NCBI GenBank assembly: GCA_964587155.1
Contig: CAZPKF010000011.1
Location: 19,913-83,912 of the forward strand
Length of the DNA: 64,000 bases
From: Hallerella sp964587155
GTDB taxonomy: Bacteria > Fibrobacterota > Fibrobacteria > Fibrobacterales > Fibrobacteraceae
Direction: 5' to 3'
Shown here: piece after piece, positions 49,727 through 57,703 of the stretch
Numbering within the stretch: position 1 is the first letter of the stretch
Layout: each line of letters opens with the position of its first letter
Made by a program: the position numbers and the translations under genes
Notes under the pieces: generated by a model
Databases searched by the model: none
Told to the model about the DNA's origin: nothing
Seen by the model: the letters and a program-made list of their open reading frames with translations, nothing else

Positions 49727-50598
49727 TCGCCCTCCGAAATTCCTATTGCCGACATCATCGTTTTGACATCGGCCTTTTTCCCCGGGAACCAGTATTCAAA
49801 ACTTTTGGCTCCCTGATAAACAAGCATCGAAACGCCGCTGACCGTTTTAGCTCCCGCTTCTCGCGCTTCGCGCAAAAGTCTTGTTTCTACGGGATTGTAA
49901 ACGATATCGCACACGGCAAAATTCGGCGAAAGAAATTCCTTGGAAAGCGGAGTCTCGTCGACATGTGGAAACATTCCCACACTGGTCGCGTTGAGCACCA
50001 AGTCCAAATCTTCCCGAATTTTTCCAAATTCGTCAAACAAGATGTTTTCAACGGCGATTTTTTCGCAAAAAGCATCCGAAAGGGATTTTGCAAGAGCCGC
50101 TCCGCGAGATGCATTCCGCGAAACGATCGTCAATTTTTGAACGCCTTCAGAAAGCATCGCATAAGCTATGGCGCGGGCCGCACCTCCGTTTCCGAGAATC
50201 GCCACCCGCAAGCCTTTTACGGAAACGCCGTGCTCTTCCAAATCGCACAGAGCCCCATAAGGATCCGTTGTCGTTCCCAAAAGCCGCCCGCCGACAACGC
50301 CGTTTTCCCAATACAGCGTGTTCACGCTGCCGGTAAAACGCGAAATGTCCGAAAGTCCATCGAGAAATTCGCCCACTTTTTCCTTAAACGGAATGGTAAC
50401 ATTCGCCCCCAAGAATTTCATGGCGCGAAAACCGCGAATCGCCGCGGCCAAATCCGAAGGTTCAGGAGAAAGCGGCACGTAAGCTGCATGAATGCCCAGC
50501 TTTTCAAAAGCCGCATTATGCATACAAGGAGATTTGCTGTGCCCAACGGGATTTCCGAAAATGGCAAGCAATTGAGTTCGTCCGTCAATATTTTTCAC
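49723..50598 (-). CDS. aroE: Shikimate dehydrogenase
   Basis: AroE reduces 3-dehydroshikimate to shikimate with NADPH. The 291 aa product has F-G-N-P-V-G-H-S-K-S-P (substrate Ser residues), the catalytic Lys-containing N-V-T-I-P-F-K-E and L-G-N-G-G-A-A-R-A (NADPH), then V-L-N-A-T-S-V-G-M. The C-terminal Q-G-A-x-S-F-E-Y is also present. The start is a GTG at 50598. It is first in the six-gene run aroE-aroKB-epimerase-lipoprotein-metalloprotease-mtaD. Confidence 0.95.
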   Translation of the reverse strand: MKNIDGRTQLLAIFGNPVGHSKSPCMHNAAFEKLGIHAAYVPLSPEPSDLAAAIRGFRAMKFLGANVTIPFKEKVGEFLDGLSDISRFTGSVNTLYWENGVVGGRLLGTTTDPYGALCDLEEHGVSVKGLRVAILGNGGAARAIAYAMLSEGVQKLTIVSRNASRGAALAKSLSDAFCEKIAVENILFDEFGKIREDLDLVLNATSVGMFPHVDETPLSKEFLSPNFAVCDIVYNPVETRLLREAREAGAKTVSGVSMLVYQGAKSFEYWFPGKKADVKTMMSAIGISEGE

Positions 50599-50660
50599 AA
50601 TTTAAATATAATTGAGATTGCCTTTTTGAACAAAAAAAATTTCCCTTTTGACGGATTCCG

Positions 50661-50679
50661 GTGGACTTTGCCCGTCCAC
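50661..50679 (-). terminator. Weak hairpin between pth and aroE
   Basis: GTGGAC / GTCCAC with a 7-nt loop lies just after the pth stop on the minus strand; an eight-T run follows about 20 nt later. It could attenuate read-through from folC-pth into aroE. Confidence 0.35.
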
Positions 50680-50686
50680 AACCGAT

Positions 50687-51241
50687 TCACTTTCCATTGA
50701 ACCGCTCCATGCATTTTCCCACGCCAAATTCCAAATAACATTTGACAAGGGTGGGCACTTTTTGGAGTGTTTCATCAAAAATCAAGCGATCTTCGGGCGA
50801 AAACTTTGACAATACCCAATTGGACAAATCCCACTTCGGCGGACATTTTCCAACGCCTAGGCGCACCCGCGGAAAACGGTCTCCAATATGTTCGATAATG
50901 TTCCTGAGCCCGTTCTGCCCACCATGACTGCCTCCTGCCCGGATTCGGATACGGCCCACATCCAGATTGACATCGTCGGAAAAAACAATCAGCTGTTCCG
51001 GTTTTACCTTGTACCAGGTCATCAAAGCCTGGACGGCTTCCCCCGAAAGATTCATAAACGTTTGCGGCTGCGCCAACAGAACTTCTTCTCCGGCGATAAC
51101 CGTTTTCTGTGTCAATGCCTTATGCTCAGATTTCCAACCTTTTGCGGGGTCCGAAAGCGTTTCAACGGCGGCAAATCCGGCGTTGTGATGAGTATTTGCA
51201 TATTGCGTCCCAGGATTTCCCAAACCAACAATCAGATACAT
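50687..51241 (-). CDS. pth: Peptidyl-tRNA hydrolase
   Basis: Pth frees tRNA from prematurely released peptidyl-tRNA. The 184 aa product has the family motifs: L-I-V-G-L-G-N-P-G-T-Q-Y-A-N-T-x-H-N-A-G-F (catalytic His), L-A-Q-P-Q-T-F-M-N-L-S-G, and S-H-G-G-Q-N-G-L-R-N-I-I. The start is ATG 51241 with GAGAGG upstream; an ORF extension to 51256 overlaps folC without support. It follows folC by 11 bp. Confidence 0.95.
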   Translation of the reverse strand: MYLIVGLGNPGTQYANTHHNAGFAAVETLSDPAKGWKSEHKALTQKTVIAGEEVLLAQPQTFMNLSGEAVQALMTWYKVKPEQLIVFSDDVNLDVGRIRIRAGGSHGGQNGLRNIIEHIGDRFPRVRLGVGKCPPKWDLSNWVLSKFSPEDRLIFDETLQKVPTLVKCYLEFGVGKCMERFNGK

Positions 51242-51252
51242 GGCAGAACCTC

Positions 51253-52509
51253 TCAATGTTTTTCGTTTTCGGACATTTCAAGTCCGCGGAAAAATTCAAG
51301 TCCATCAAAATCGTCTTTCAGCAAATTAACTGTTTCACCAATCATGTAAAGCGATCCAGTCACAAGAACCGGACCCGTCGATTCCATTTGCACGGCATTC
51401 AAAAAAGTTTTCGACATGGGAGCAGATGTTCCCACTTTACCGCCAAACGATTCCAATTCTGCGGAAACGTCTTCTATTTCTCGAAACCGCGGATAAGGCG
51501 TCCGGGTCACATGCCACGTAGAAACGTGGGGCTGCAACTCCGGAATCATTTCATCAATCGCTTTGTCTTTCAATGCCCCAAAAATACAGGGGAATTTTTG
51601 ACCCGGATAATCCCGTTCGAGTGCCTGCGCCAAGCGCTTTACCGCATGGGGATTATGTGCGCCGTCCAAAAGCCAGCGAAAACGCCCTTCCGCATCTAGC
51701 AATTTTTGCATTCGGCCTATCCACAGCGATTTTTTTAACGCCGCCCGAGCAATCTCTTCGCTAAATTCCTCACCCAAAAATTCCCTCGCCGCAGCAAACG
51801 ACAGGGATGCGTTTTCCACATAATGTTCTCCAGAATTCAAAACTTCCAGATTTTTGAGAACACCAGGGAACTCTATTTGTGCGGGAATACGCTTTGCAAA
51901 TTCCACTGCATCATTTTTCAATTCTGCCGAAACACCGCCGACAAGAACTTTCGTCCCAGGAGATAAAATCCCCAATTTTTCATGCAATATGGAAGATTCC
52001 GTTTTGCCCAAAAGTTCTGTATGTTCAAGTCCGATGCTTGTCAAAACGGTCAATTCGCCATGGGCTGTCCGCGTAGAATCCAATCTGCCGCCAAGACCCG
52101 CTTCGACGACAGCCACTCCGACGCGTTTTTCAGCAAAATACAGAAATCCGGCAAGGGTCAACGCTTCAAAAAAAGAAGCCCGCACGCCGGTGGATTCCGC
52201 TGCGATTTTCACACGGCAAAGCAACCCGTCCAAATCGCATTCCGAGACAGGAATGTTGTCGATGCGGATGCGCTCCCGGACATTCACCAAATGCGGACTG
52301 GTGTAAAGCCCCGACGCCACACCGTGCGCAGAAAGGATATTCGCCAAGTAAAACGCCGTGGAACCTTTTCCATCCGTTCCTACGACATGAACAGTTCGAA
52401 AAAGCCGCTCGGGATGTCCCAACTTTTCAAGAAGCCGTTCCATGTTTTTCAAATCGCCCGTCATACCCAGCGGGGCGAGAGAATGCAAATATTCAATACC
52501 CTGTTTCAT
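51253..52509 (-). CDS. folC: Folylpolyglutamate/dihydrofolate synthase
   Basis: FolC adds L-glutamate to dihydropteroate and to folates. The 418 aa product shows the P-loop V-G-T-D-G-K-G-S-T, S-P-H-L-V-N-V-R-E-R-I, E-A-G-L-G-G-R-L-D-S-T and D-G-A-H-N-P-H-A. The P-loop reads G-T-D-G-K-G rather than the most usual G-T-N-G-K-G, a variation also known in this family. It is the first gene of the folC-pth transcript, diverging from the radical SAM gene. Confidence 0.94.
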   Translation of the reverse strand: MKQGIEYLHSLAPLGMTGDLKNMERLLEKLGHPERLFRTVHVVGTDGKGSTAFYLANILSAHGVASGLYTSPHLVNVRERIRIDNIPVSECDLDGLLCRVKIAAESTGVRASFFEALTLAGFLYFAEKRVGVAVVEAGLGGRLDSTRTAHGELTVLTSIGLEHTELLGKTESSILHEKLGILSPGTKVLVGGVSAELKNDAVEFAKRIPAQIEFPGVLKNLEVLNSGEHYVENASLSFAAAREFLGEEFSEEIARAALKKSLWIGRMQKLLDAEGRFRWLLDGAHNPHAVKRLAQALERDYPGQKFPCIFGALKDKAIDEMIPELQPHVSTWHVTRTPYPRFREIEDVSAELESFGGKVGTSAPMSKTFLNAVQMESTGPVLVTGSLYMIGETVNLLKDDFDGLEFFRGLEMSENEKH

Positions 52510-52554
52510 CGCCCTCCAATATTAGCTAACATTAAACCCGGCAAACGAGGTTTT

Positions 52555-53418
52555 ATGAGTCAAAATGCGTTAGAAAAAGCATGGAGCGACCATTCGCAAC
52601 TTTGGAATCAGAACATCTGGGTGTATCCCGTCATCAGCCGGCGGGCCGGCGGAATTTCAATAGGAATCAACTTAAATCTCGACAAGCGCTGCACGTTCCG
52701 CTGCGCTTATTGCCAAGTAAACAGAAACATTCCCGGACCGCAAATTCCAAACGACATTTTCCGCATCAAGCAAGAACTCGAACAAATTTTCGAATCCTAC
52801 GAAGAAAACGGCCTCGAAAACTTCACACCATTTCTGGGCATAGACAAAGATAAACGCCAAATTCAAGACATTTGCCTTTCGGGCGATGGAGAAAGCACCA
52901 TGGCAAAGGAATTTCCCGATGTTTGCCGCCTGATGCGCGAAACGCAAGACAAATTTTCCCGGTATTCCCTCAAGCTCACCCTCATCACAAACGCCACGCT
53001 TCTCGACCGTCCAAATGTGCGAAAAGGTCTTCGCATTCTCACCGAAAAACGAGGTGAAATCTGGGCTAAACTCGATGCCGGAAGCGACGGCTGGTATGAA
53101 AAAATTGACGGTTCCCACTTTCCCCTTGAGCGCATTCAAAAAAATATCGAAGGGGCCATCCGGGAATTTCCACTCCGCATTCAAACAATGCTTTGCAAAA
53201 TCGGCAAGTCCCAACCGGATGCAAAAGAACTGGAGTTGTACATCGAGCGAATCAAAAAAATCCACGCAGTCAATCCGAAAAATTTTCTGGGCGTACAGCT
53301 TTATGGAGTCGTCCGCCACACGGCATCCCGCTCCGTTCATCCGCTGGAACGGGAATTTTTCGAAGCCGCCGCAATGAAAATCCAAAAGGCGCTTCCCGTA
53401 GAAGTTGACATTTATTGA
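52555..53418 (+). CDS. Radical SAM protein (COG0731-like)
   Basis: The 287 aa product has the radical SAM cluster motif C-T-F-R-C-A-Y-C-Q-V (C-x3-C-x2-C), a glycine-rich S-G-D-G-E-S-T strand, a T-N-A-T-L-L-D-R segment and the L-D-A-G-S-D-G-W-Y-E-K-I-D stretch. The last is reminiscent of COG0731/TYW1-like Fe-S oxidoreductases. Substrate and product are not predictable; RNA modification is one possibility. The ATG at 52555 has GAGG upstream. A long upstream ORF extension runs antisense through folC and is rejected. It is divergent from folC by 45 bp. Confidence 0.85.
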   Translation: MSQNALEKAWSDHSQLWNQNIWVYPVISRRAGGISIGINLNLDKRCTFRCAYCQVNRNIPGPQIPNDIFRIKQELEQIFESYEENGLENFTPFLGIDKDKRQIQDICLSGDGESTMAKEFPDVCRLMRETQDKFSRYSLKLTLITNATLLDRPNVRKGLRILTEKRGEIWAKLDAGSDGWYEKIDGSHFPLERIQKNIEGAIREFPLRIQTMLCKIGKSQPDAKELELYIERIKKIHAVNPKNFLGVQLYGVVRHTASRSVHPLEREFFEAAAMKIQKALPVEVDIY

Positions 53419-53509
53419 AATCCGTCGTCACCGGGAATTTCCGATGCCCGCCGATGCAAAAATTTCTAATTTTTCAAAAAACTTTGTTTGAAATCAAAAA
53501 GGAACGCGA

Positions 53510-56344
53510 ATGAACTCTATCGTGAGCCTGAACGGCGACTGGGATCTTCTGTTTGATACAGAAGATTTGGGCATCATCAACCGCTGGTATGCGACTTATC
53601 CCAGTGGTACGGAAAAAATCAAAGTTCCCTGTGTCTGGGAAAAATTCTTCAGCAAGATTTCTCTTTCCCAAGATGCCGCTTATTACTTCAAACATTTCAC
53701 CATCGATCCGAAGCAAACTTCTAAGCGGATCTTTTTGCGTTTCGAACGCATTTCCATGCACGCCGTTTTTTGGTTGAACGGCATTTACTTGGGATCTCAT
53801 TTCGGCGCTTATACGCCGTGCACGATTGATCTTTCCAAAGCCATCCGCCCCGGTGAAGACAACGTTCTTTGCGTCCGCGTAGCGAACATGGGTTCTGCGA
53901 ACAGCCGCATTGACTTAGGACGCGAAAGCAAAGAAGGCGCAGACGACCGTTACGTACGTCCGGCAGAAATGCCTGTTGGCCTCCCTTGGACAGAATATCC
54001 TTTTGGCGGCATCTACGGCGACGTCGATTTGATTTTGGGCGGACCCGCATTCATTTCGGGAGTCCAGTTAGAACCCGACTTAGACGAAGAACGGGTAGCC
54101 GTCGACATTTCTTTCAACAATCCCCGCGGTTTCAACGCCCGGCTCCGCATTCTCATGCGGAATCCTAAAGGAGCCGTTTCCGAGCTTATCAAAGAAATCA
54201 AGTTGGACAAGGAAAACGCATCTAGCCGATTCATTCTGAACATCAAAGATTTCAAGAAAGAAGACATCTGGTCTCCGGAAAACCCCAAGCTTTACACTTT
54301 GGAATTCCAACTCGAAGGCAAATCCAAGCCCAAACAACCTTCGGAATATTCATTCTCCGTTGTCAAGAATTTCGCCTTCCGCAAATTCGATTGCATCAAG
54401 GGCGATTTTTACCTCAACGACTCCATCATCAAAATTCAAGGCCTCACCTATTCGCAACATTCGAGCGAAGGCGGCCTTTGGAACGCCGACAAAGCAAAGC
54501 TCCGCAAAGATTTCGTGGCGATTAAAGCCGCCGGTTTCAACGCCATCCGTTCGAACGGTGCACCCCTCACCAACGAAGCATTGGATATTTGCGATGAACT
54601 GGGACTGCTGGTCTTTCAAGAACTTCCCATCCACACAATGCGTTCTACCCCCCGCGGTCTCGAAGCCGTTTACAAATTGGTCGAAGATGTTGTGATGGAA
54701 CAAAAACATCATCCGAGCATCGTTTCCTGGATTCTCGGTTCAGAAAACGGCCCCTTGGTTTTGGAAAACGGCAACAAGTTGCTGAACGCGGTCGATTCCT
54801 TTGACAAGTGCCGCCCCATCATCAGCAATTTGAATTGCGTTTACCTTTCAAACGAAGAAGAGTTCCACAAAGACACGGGAAAACTCATGGGGGTGACGAA
54901 CGAGAAAATTTTCCTTTATTCGTCACACCGCTTGCACTTGCGCATGAACCCGAACGCCGCCCTCACCGATTTCCTTTCGCACTATTGCGAAAAAATTCAA
55001 TCGGAAGACGAAGAAATTTCCATTCCGGACACAACTCTCGGCGATTCCCACTTCCAAGACGAATACATGGAATTTGCAAACGATGTCGATGGAAAGATTC
55101 TAGTCACCTTGAAAAACCACACGATACTGCCCGATTCTCCGACAGATATCAAAGGTCCGCGCAGCGCCAAGAACAACAAGGCCATCAAGCAATTGTTCAA
55201 ACAAGTCGAATCGTTCATTGCGAACAAAGAACTTTCGATTTGGAAGAATTTTTCTGATTTCAACGAGGATGCCTACAAGTTAGCCCTCGAAAGCAAACGC
55301 ACCCAAATCAACGCCATCCAAAGCAACCCGCTCGTTTCCGGATACATGCTGGATCAATGGGCTGATTTCGGAACGGACTTCTGCGGACTCGTTGACGAAA
55401 ACCGCAAAAACAAAGTCTTGGAAGATTTCACCAAGACCGTGACAACTCCAACCCGCCTGTTGGTCACCGGTTTTGAACCCGTTTGCGCTCCGCATACGGA
55501 ATTGTCTTTCCAGTTGGCGCTATTAAACCAAAAGCGCCTTGAAAACATTGACATCGAAATTGCGATTTTCGATGCCAACGGGAAAAAGGTTTCATCCGAA
55601 AAGCACAAAGCGAAAGGACAGACAAGCCTGACTCCGCTGGGAACATTCTCGACCGTGTCGCCCAAAACTCCCGGCGATTACACGCTCTCCCTGTCGCTGT
55701 CTTTCCGGGGAGAACTGGTTAGCGAGACCAAAGAAAAAATGCTCGTTTTGGAAGATGCCGATGTCAAAGCAGCCATGTCACAAGTTTGCTTCCTAGACAA
55801 CAATGCAGAAACGACAGCCGATGCCCTGGCGGCCCTCGAAGGAACGGAAAAAATCATTTTCACCGCCAGCCTCAACTCGTGGAGCGATAAAGTTCTGAAC
55901 AGAATCGCCGAACTGACGCGGGACAACGGTCGCACGCTCTTCCTTTCGGATTTGAACCTCGAAGATATCGAAGCGTTCAATTCCAGCCATCATTTTTCAC
56001 AGAGCCTCGATGCCCACTTCACAACGGGCGCAAACGGCATTTCGATTCACTACCTGGTGAACAAATCCGCATTGCTTCCGGAATTTGCCGGACATCAGAT
56101 TCTCGATGGGCTTTCTTCGTCTGTGCTTCCCAGCATTTCGCTGACAGAATTGCCAAACGCTCAGGTTCTAGCCCGCTCCGTATCCATTTCTGATGGTGAA
56201 CTGAAAACAGGCGTCGATTTGCAAATCATCCCCTTTGGAAAAGGACGCATCGTTTTCAACCAACTGAACCTGTTCGAAGGACTCGAAACCAATCCTTTGG
56301 CAGACCGCGTGTTCACCAAGCTGATCAAGATGCTCACCAACTAA
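53510..56344 (+). CDS. Glycoside hydrolase family 2-like protein, apparently degenerate active site
   Basis: The 944 aa product has GH2 architecture: an N-terminal sugar-binding jellyroll (about 1-180; S-L-N-G-D-W-D-L-L-F, P-F-G-G-I-Y-G-D-V), an Ig-like domain, then a TIM barrel from about residue 300. The acid/base region reads W-I-L-G-S-E-N (Glu412), where the family has G-N-E. The nucleophile strand reads G-K-I-L-V-T-L-K-N-H-T (Leu534 where Glu is expected, by eye), followed by G-Y-M-L-D-Q-W-A-D-F. The C-terminal ~250 residues include a GATase-like end (G-K-G-R-I-V-F-N-Q-L-N-L). There is no signal peptide, so it is cytoplasmic. It could be inactive or altered. A terminator follows. Confidence 0.8.
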   Translation: MNSIVSLNGDWDLLFDTEDLGIINRWYATYPSGTEKIKVPCVWEKFFSKISLSQDAAYYFKHFTIDPKQTSKRIFLRFERISMHAVFWLNGIYLGSHFGAYTPCTIDLSKAIRPGEDNVLCVRVANMGSANSRIDLGRESKEGADDRYVRPAEMPVGLPWTEYPFGGIYGDVDLILGGPAFISGVQLEPDLDEERVAVDISFNNPRGFNARLRILMRNPKGAVSELIKEIKLDKENASSRFILNIKDFKKEDIWSPENPKLYTLEFQLEGKSKPKQPSEYSFSVVKNFAFRKFDCIKGDFYLNDSIIKIQGLTYSQHSSEGGLWNADKAKLRKDFVAIKAAGFNAIRSNGAPLTNEALDICDELGLLVFQELPIHTMRSTPRGLEAVYKLVEDVVMEQKHHPSIVSWILGSENGPLVLENGNKLLNAVDSFDKCRPIISNLNCVYLSNEEEFHKDTGKLMGVTNEKIFLYSSHRLHLRMNPNAALTDFLSHYCEKIQSEDEEISIPDTTLGDSHFQDEYMEFANDVDGKILVTLKNHTILPDSPTDIKGPRSAKNNKAIKQLFKQVESFIANKELSIWKNFSDFNEDAYKLALESKRTQINAIQSNPLVSGYMLDQWADFGTDFCGLVDENRKNKVLEDFTKTVTTPTRLLVTGFEPVCAPHTELSFQLALLNQKRLENIDIEIAIFDANGKKVSSEKHKAKGQTSLTPLGTFSTVSPKTPGDYTLSLSLSFRGELVSETKEKMLVLEDADVKAAMSQVCFLDNNAETTADALAALEGTEKIIFTASLNSWSDKVLNRIAELTRDNGRTLFLSDLNLEDIEAFNSSHHFSQSLDAHFTTGANGISIHYLVNKSALLPEFAGHQILDGLSSSVLPSISLTELPNAQVLARSVSISDGELKTGVDLQIIPFGKGRIVFNQLNLFEGLETNPLADRVFTKLIKMLTN

Positions 56345-56369
56345 ATTTCCATTAGCCTTTCCATTACAC

Positions 56370-56389
56370 AGCCCGGAACATTCCGGGCT
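56370..56389 (+). terminator. Terminator of the GH2-like gene
   Basis: The stem AGCCCGGAA / TTCCGGGCT with a 2-nt loop, 25 bp after the stop, is followed by TTATT. Confidence 0.85.
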
Positions 56390-56432
56390 TTATTGCGTTT
56401 AAATTGTGTAGTGCGAAACGCACTTGTGTCAA

Positions 56433-56515
56433 TTGGGATTTCAAACCAAAGCCTTTTCTGCAGTAGGGTGAATTTTACACGGTTTCGGCTGCTCAGGCGA
56501 GCCGTTTTCGCAGAA
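56433..56515 (+). repeat. Dispersed intergenic repeat, copy B
   Basis: This copy matches the minus strand at 3329-3410 (see that entry). It lies between the GH2 terminator and the tRNA terminator. A 6-bp palindrome (AGTGCG AAA CGCACT, 56410-56424) sits just upstream of it. Confidence 0.6.
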
Positions 56516-56531
56516 CGGAAATCCAGGACAA

Positions 56532-56562
56532 CAAAAAAAGCTCCGGGATTTCTCTCGGAGCT
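56532..56562 (-). terminator. Terminator of tRNA-Arg
   Basis: On the minus strand AGCTCCG / CGGAGCT closes a 10-nt loop and is followed by seven T, a few bases after the tRNA 3' end. Confidence 0.88.
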
Positions 56563-56565
56563 TCG

Positions 56566-56639
56566 TGCGAGTGGCAGGACTCGAACCTGCAACCTACTGG
56601 TTCGTAGCCAGTTGCGCTATCCAGTTACGCCACATTCGC
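56566..56639 (-). tRNA. tRNA-Arg (anticodon ACG)
   Basis: The minus strand folds into a 74-nt cloverleaf. The acceptor stem is GCGAATG / CACTCGC, with an A-C mismatch at pair 5. The D arm is GCGT...GCGC, the anticodon stem ACTGG / CCAGT with loop CTACGAA (anticodon ACG), and the T arm GCAGG-TTCGAGT-CCTGC. The CCA end is not encoded. A34 should be converted to inosine by the TadA encoded at 9106-9609. Confidence 0.95.
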
Positions 56640-56695
56640 ATTGAATGACCCAAATATAGATTTTTGCAAATCCTTGTCAAGGGTTTTTCGCATTT

Positions 56696-57613
56696 TTAAT
56701 TTCGTTCTTGAATCGTGACCGTCAGCTTGTAAGGTTGCGGCTCCTTTTCGTTCGTCGCCAAAGAGCCTGAATAGCGGACAACGATGTAATACGCCAGATA
56801 ATCCGTCACGGTATTCGTACCACATTCATGAATGTCACCGATGCCAAAAGTCGTATCGATGGAGGCTCCCTTTTTTAGCCCGCTTTCGTCTACCGTCAAA
56901 AATTCATCATTTTCATACTTGCAATAATCCGGTGCGTTTTTCATTTTCGACGGACCGAGAACGCCAAGCTCCAGCGGTACGGATTTGGAGCGTCCGGAAA
57001 GCTGAACCGAAATCGTGTCCCGCTTTTTGAGAAACACGCGGAAAATATCCTCGTCATCTTTGCAATTTTTATTGTAAATCCCCGCCAAAACGCCCGAAAC
57101 CGTAATTCCCTTGCGCGTTTTTACGCCATTGAAGAACTCCGACGATGCCGAATCCGTCAAGACTTCGGCGTGGATCGGTTTTCCATTCGAAAAACAGTCC
57201 TCGTTTGCATCGGATTCATATTCATCGTGATCCAAAAAGGGGAAAGTCGAAAACGTGGCAGACTGGGATTTCGCCTTGTTGCCGTCATCATCTTTCAATG
57301 CGTTGAAAGTCAGCGTGTCCGCATCGGAAGCCGCTTCGAACCGGGGAATCCCCGCAACCGTATCCGACGCTCCAATCACATAAATTTTGGAGCCCTTCTG
57401 TTTGACTACAGAAATTGGCACATTCGAGGTCACCTGCGATTCGTCAAAATCATCAATATCTTTGTCGAAAACGGCAACGAGAGTGTCCATTGGGGAAATG
57501 GTGCCGAAAACGTTCTTGAGCTTCGGCGGATCGTGATCAACAGAACCACAGCCGGAAAATCCCACCAGGGAAACGCTCAACGCCATAGGAACAAAGCCCT
57601 TGAAAATGCGCAT
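56696..57613 (-). CDS. Lipoprotein with Ig-like N-terminal region
   Basis: The 305 aa product has a lipoprotein signal ending G-F-S-G-C (Cys about residue 22). The first ~100 mature residues contain I-S-P-M-D-T-L-V-A-V-F-D-K-D-I-D, a pattern seen in Ig-like (Big_5) domains. A Cys-containing second half contains D-E-D-I-F-R-V-F-L-K-K-R-D-T-I-S-V-Q-L, similar to pre-peptidase C-terminal-like strands. It ends K-L-T-V-T-I-Q-E-R-N. The function is unknown. It diverges from the penicillin-binding protein gene by 90 bp. Confidence 0.75.
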   Translation of the reverse strand: MRIFKGFVPMALSVSLVGFSGCGSVDHDPPKLKNVFGTISPMDTLVAVFDKDIDDFDESQVTSNVPISVVKQKGSKIYVIGASDTVAGIPRFEAASDADTLTFNALKDDDGNKAKSQSATFSTFPFLDHDEYESDANEDCFSNGKPIHAEVLTDSASSEFFNGVKTRKGITVSGVLAGIYNKNCKDDEDIFRVFLKKRDTISVQLSGRSKSVPLELGVLGPSKMKNAPDYCKYENDEFLTVDESGLKKGASIDTTFGIGDIHECGTNTVTDYLAYYIVVRYSGSLATNEKEPQPYKLTVTIQERN

Positions 57614-57703
57614 TTCAAAACTCCGTCTAAAATTGAATTCCGATATAAAGTTACATTTTACAAAAACTTTCGGTCACTACCCTTTGTCAGACAGTGTGAT
57701 AAA

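Noticed and set aside
51982..52554. N-terminal extension of the radical SAM protein
   Set aside because: It runs antisense through folC and lacks any domain.
56393..56644. 83 aa plus-strand ORF after the GH2-like gene
   Set aside because: It spans the dispersed repeat, a terminator and the complement of the tRNA, so it is not credible as a gene.
57170..57703. Long N-terminal extension of the PBP
   Set aside because: It lies antisense to the lipoprotein gene and would precede, rather than form, the membrane anchor.
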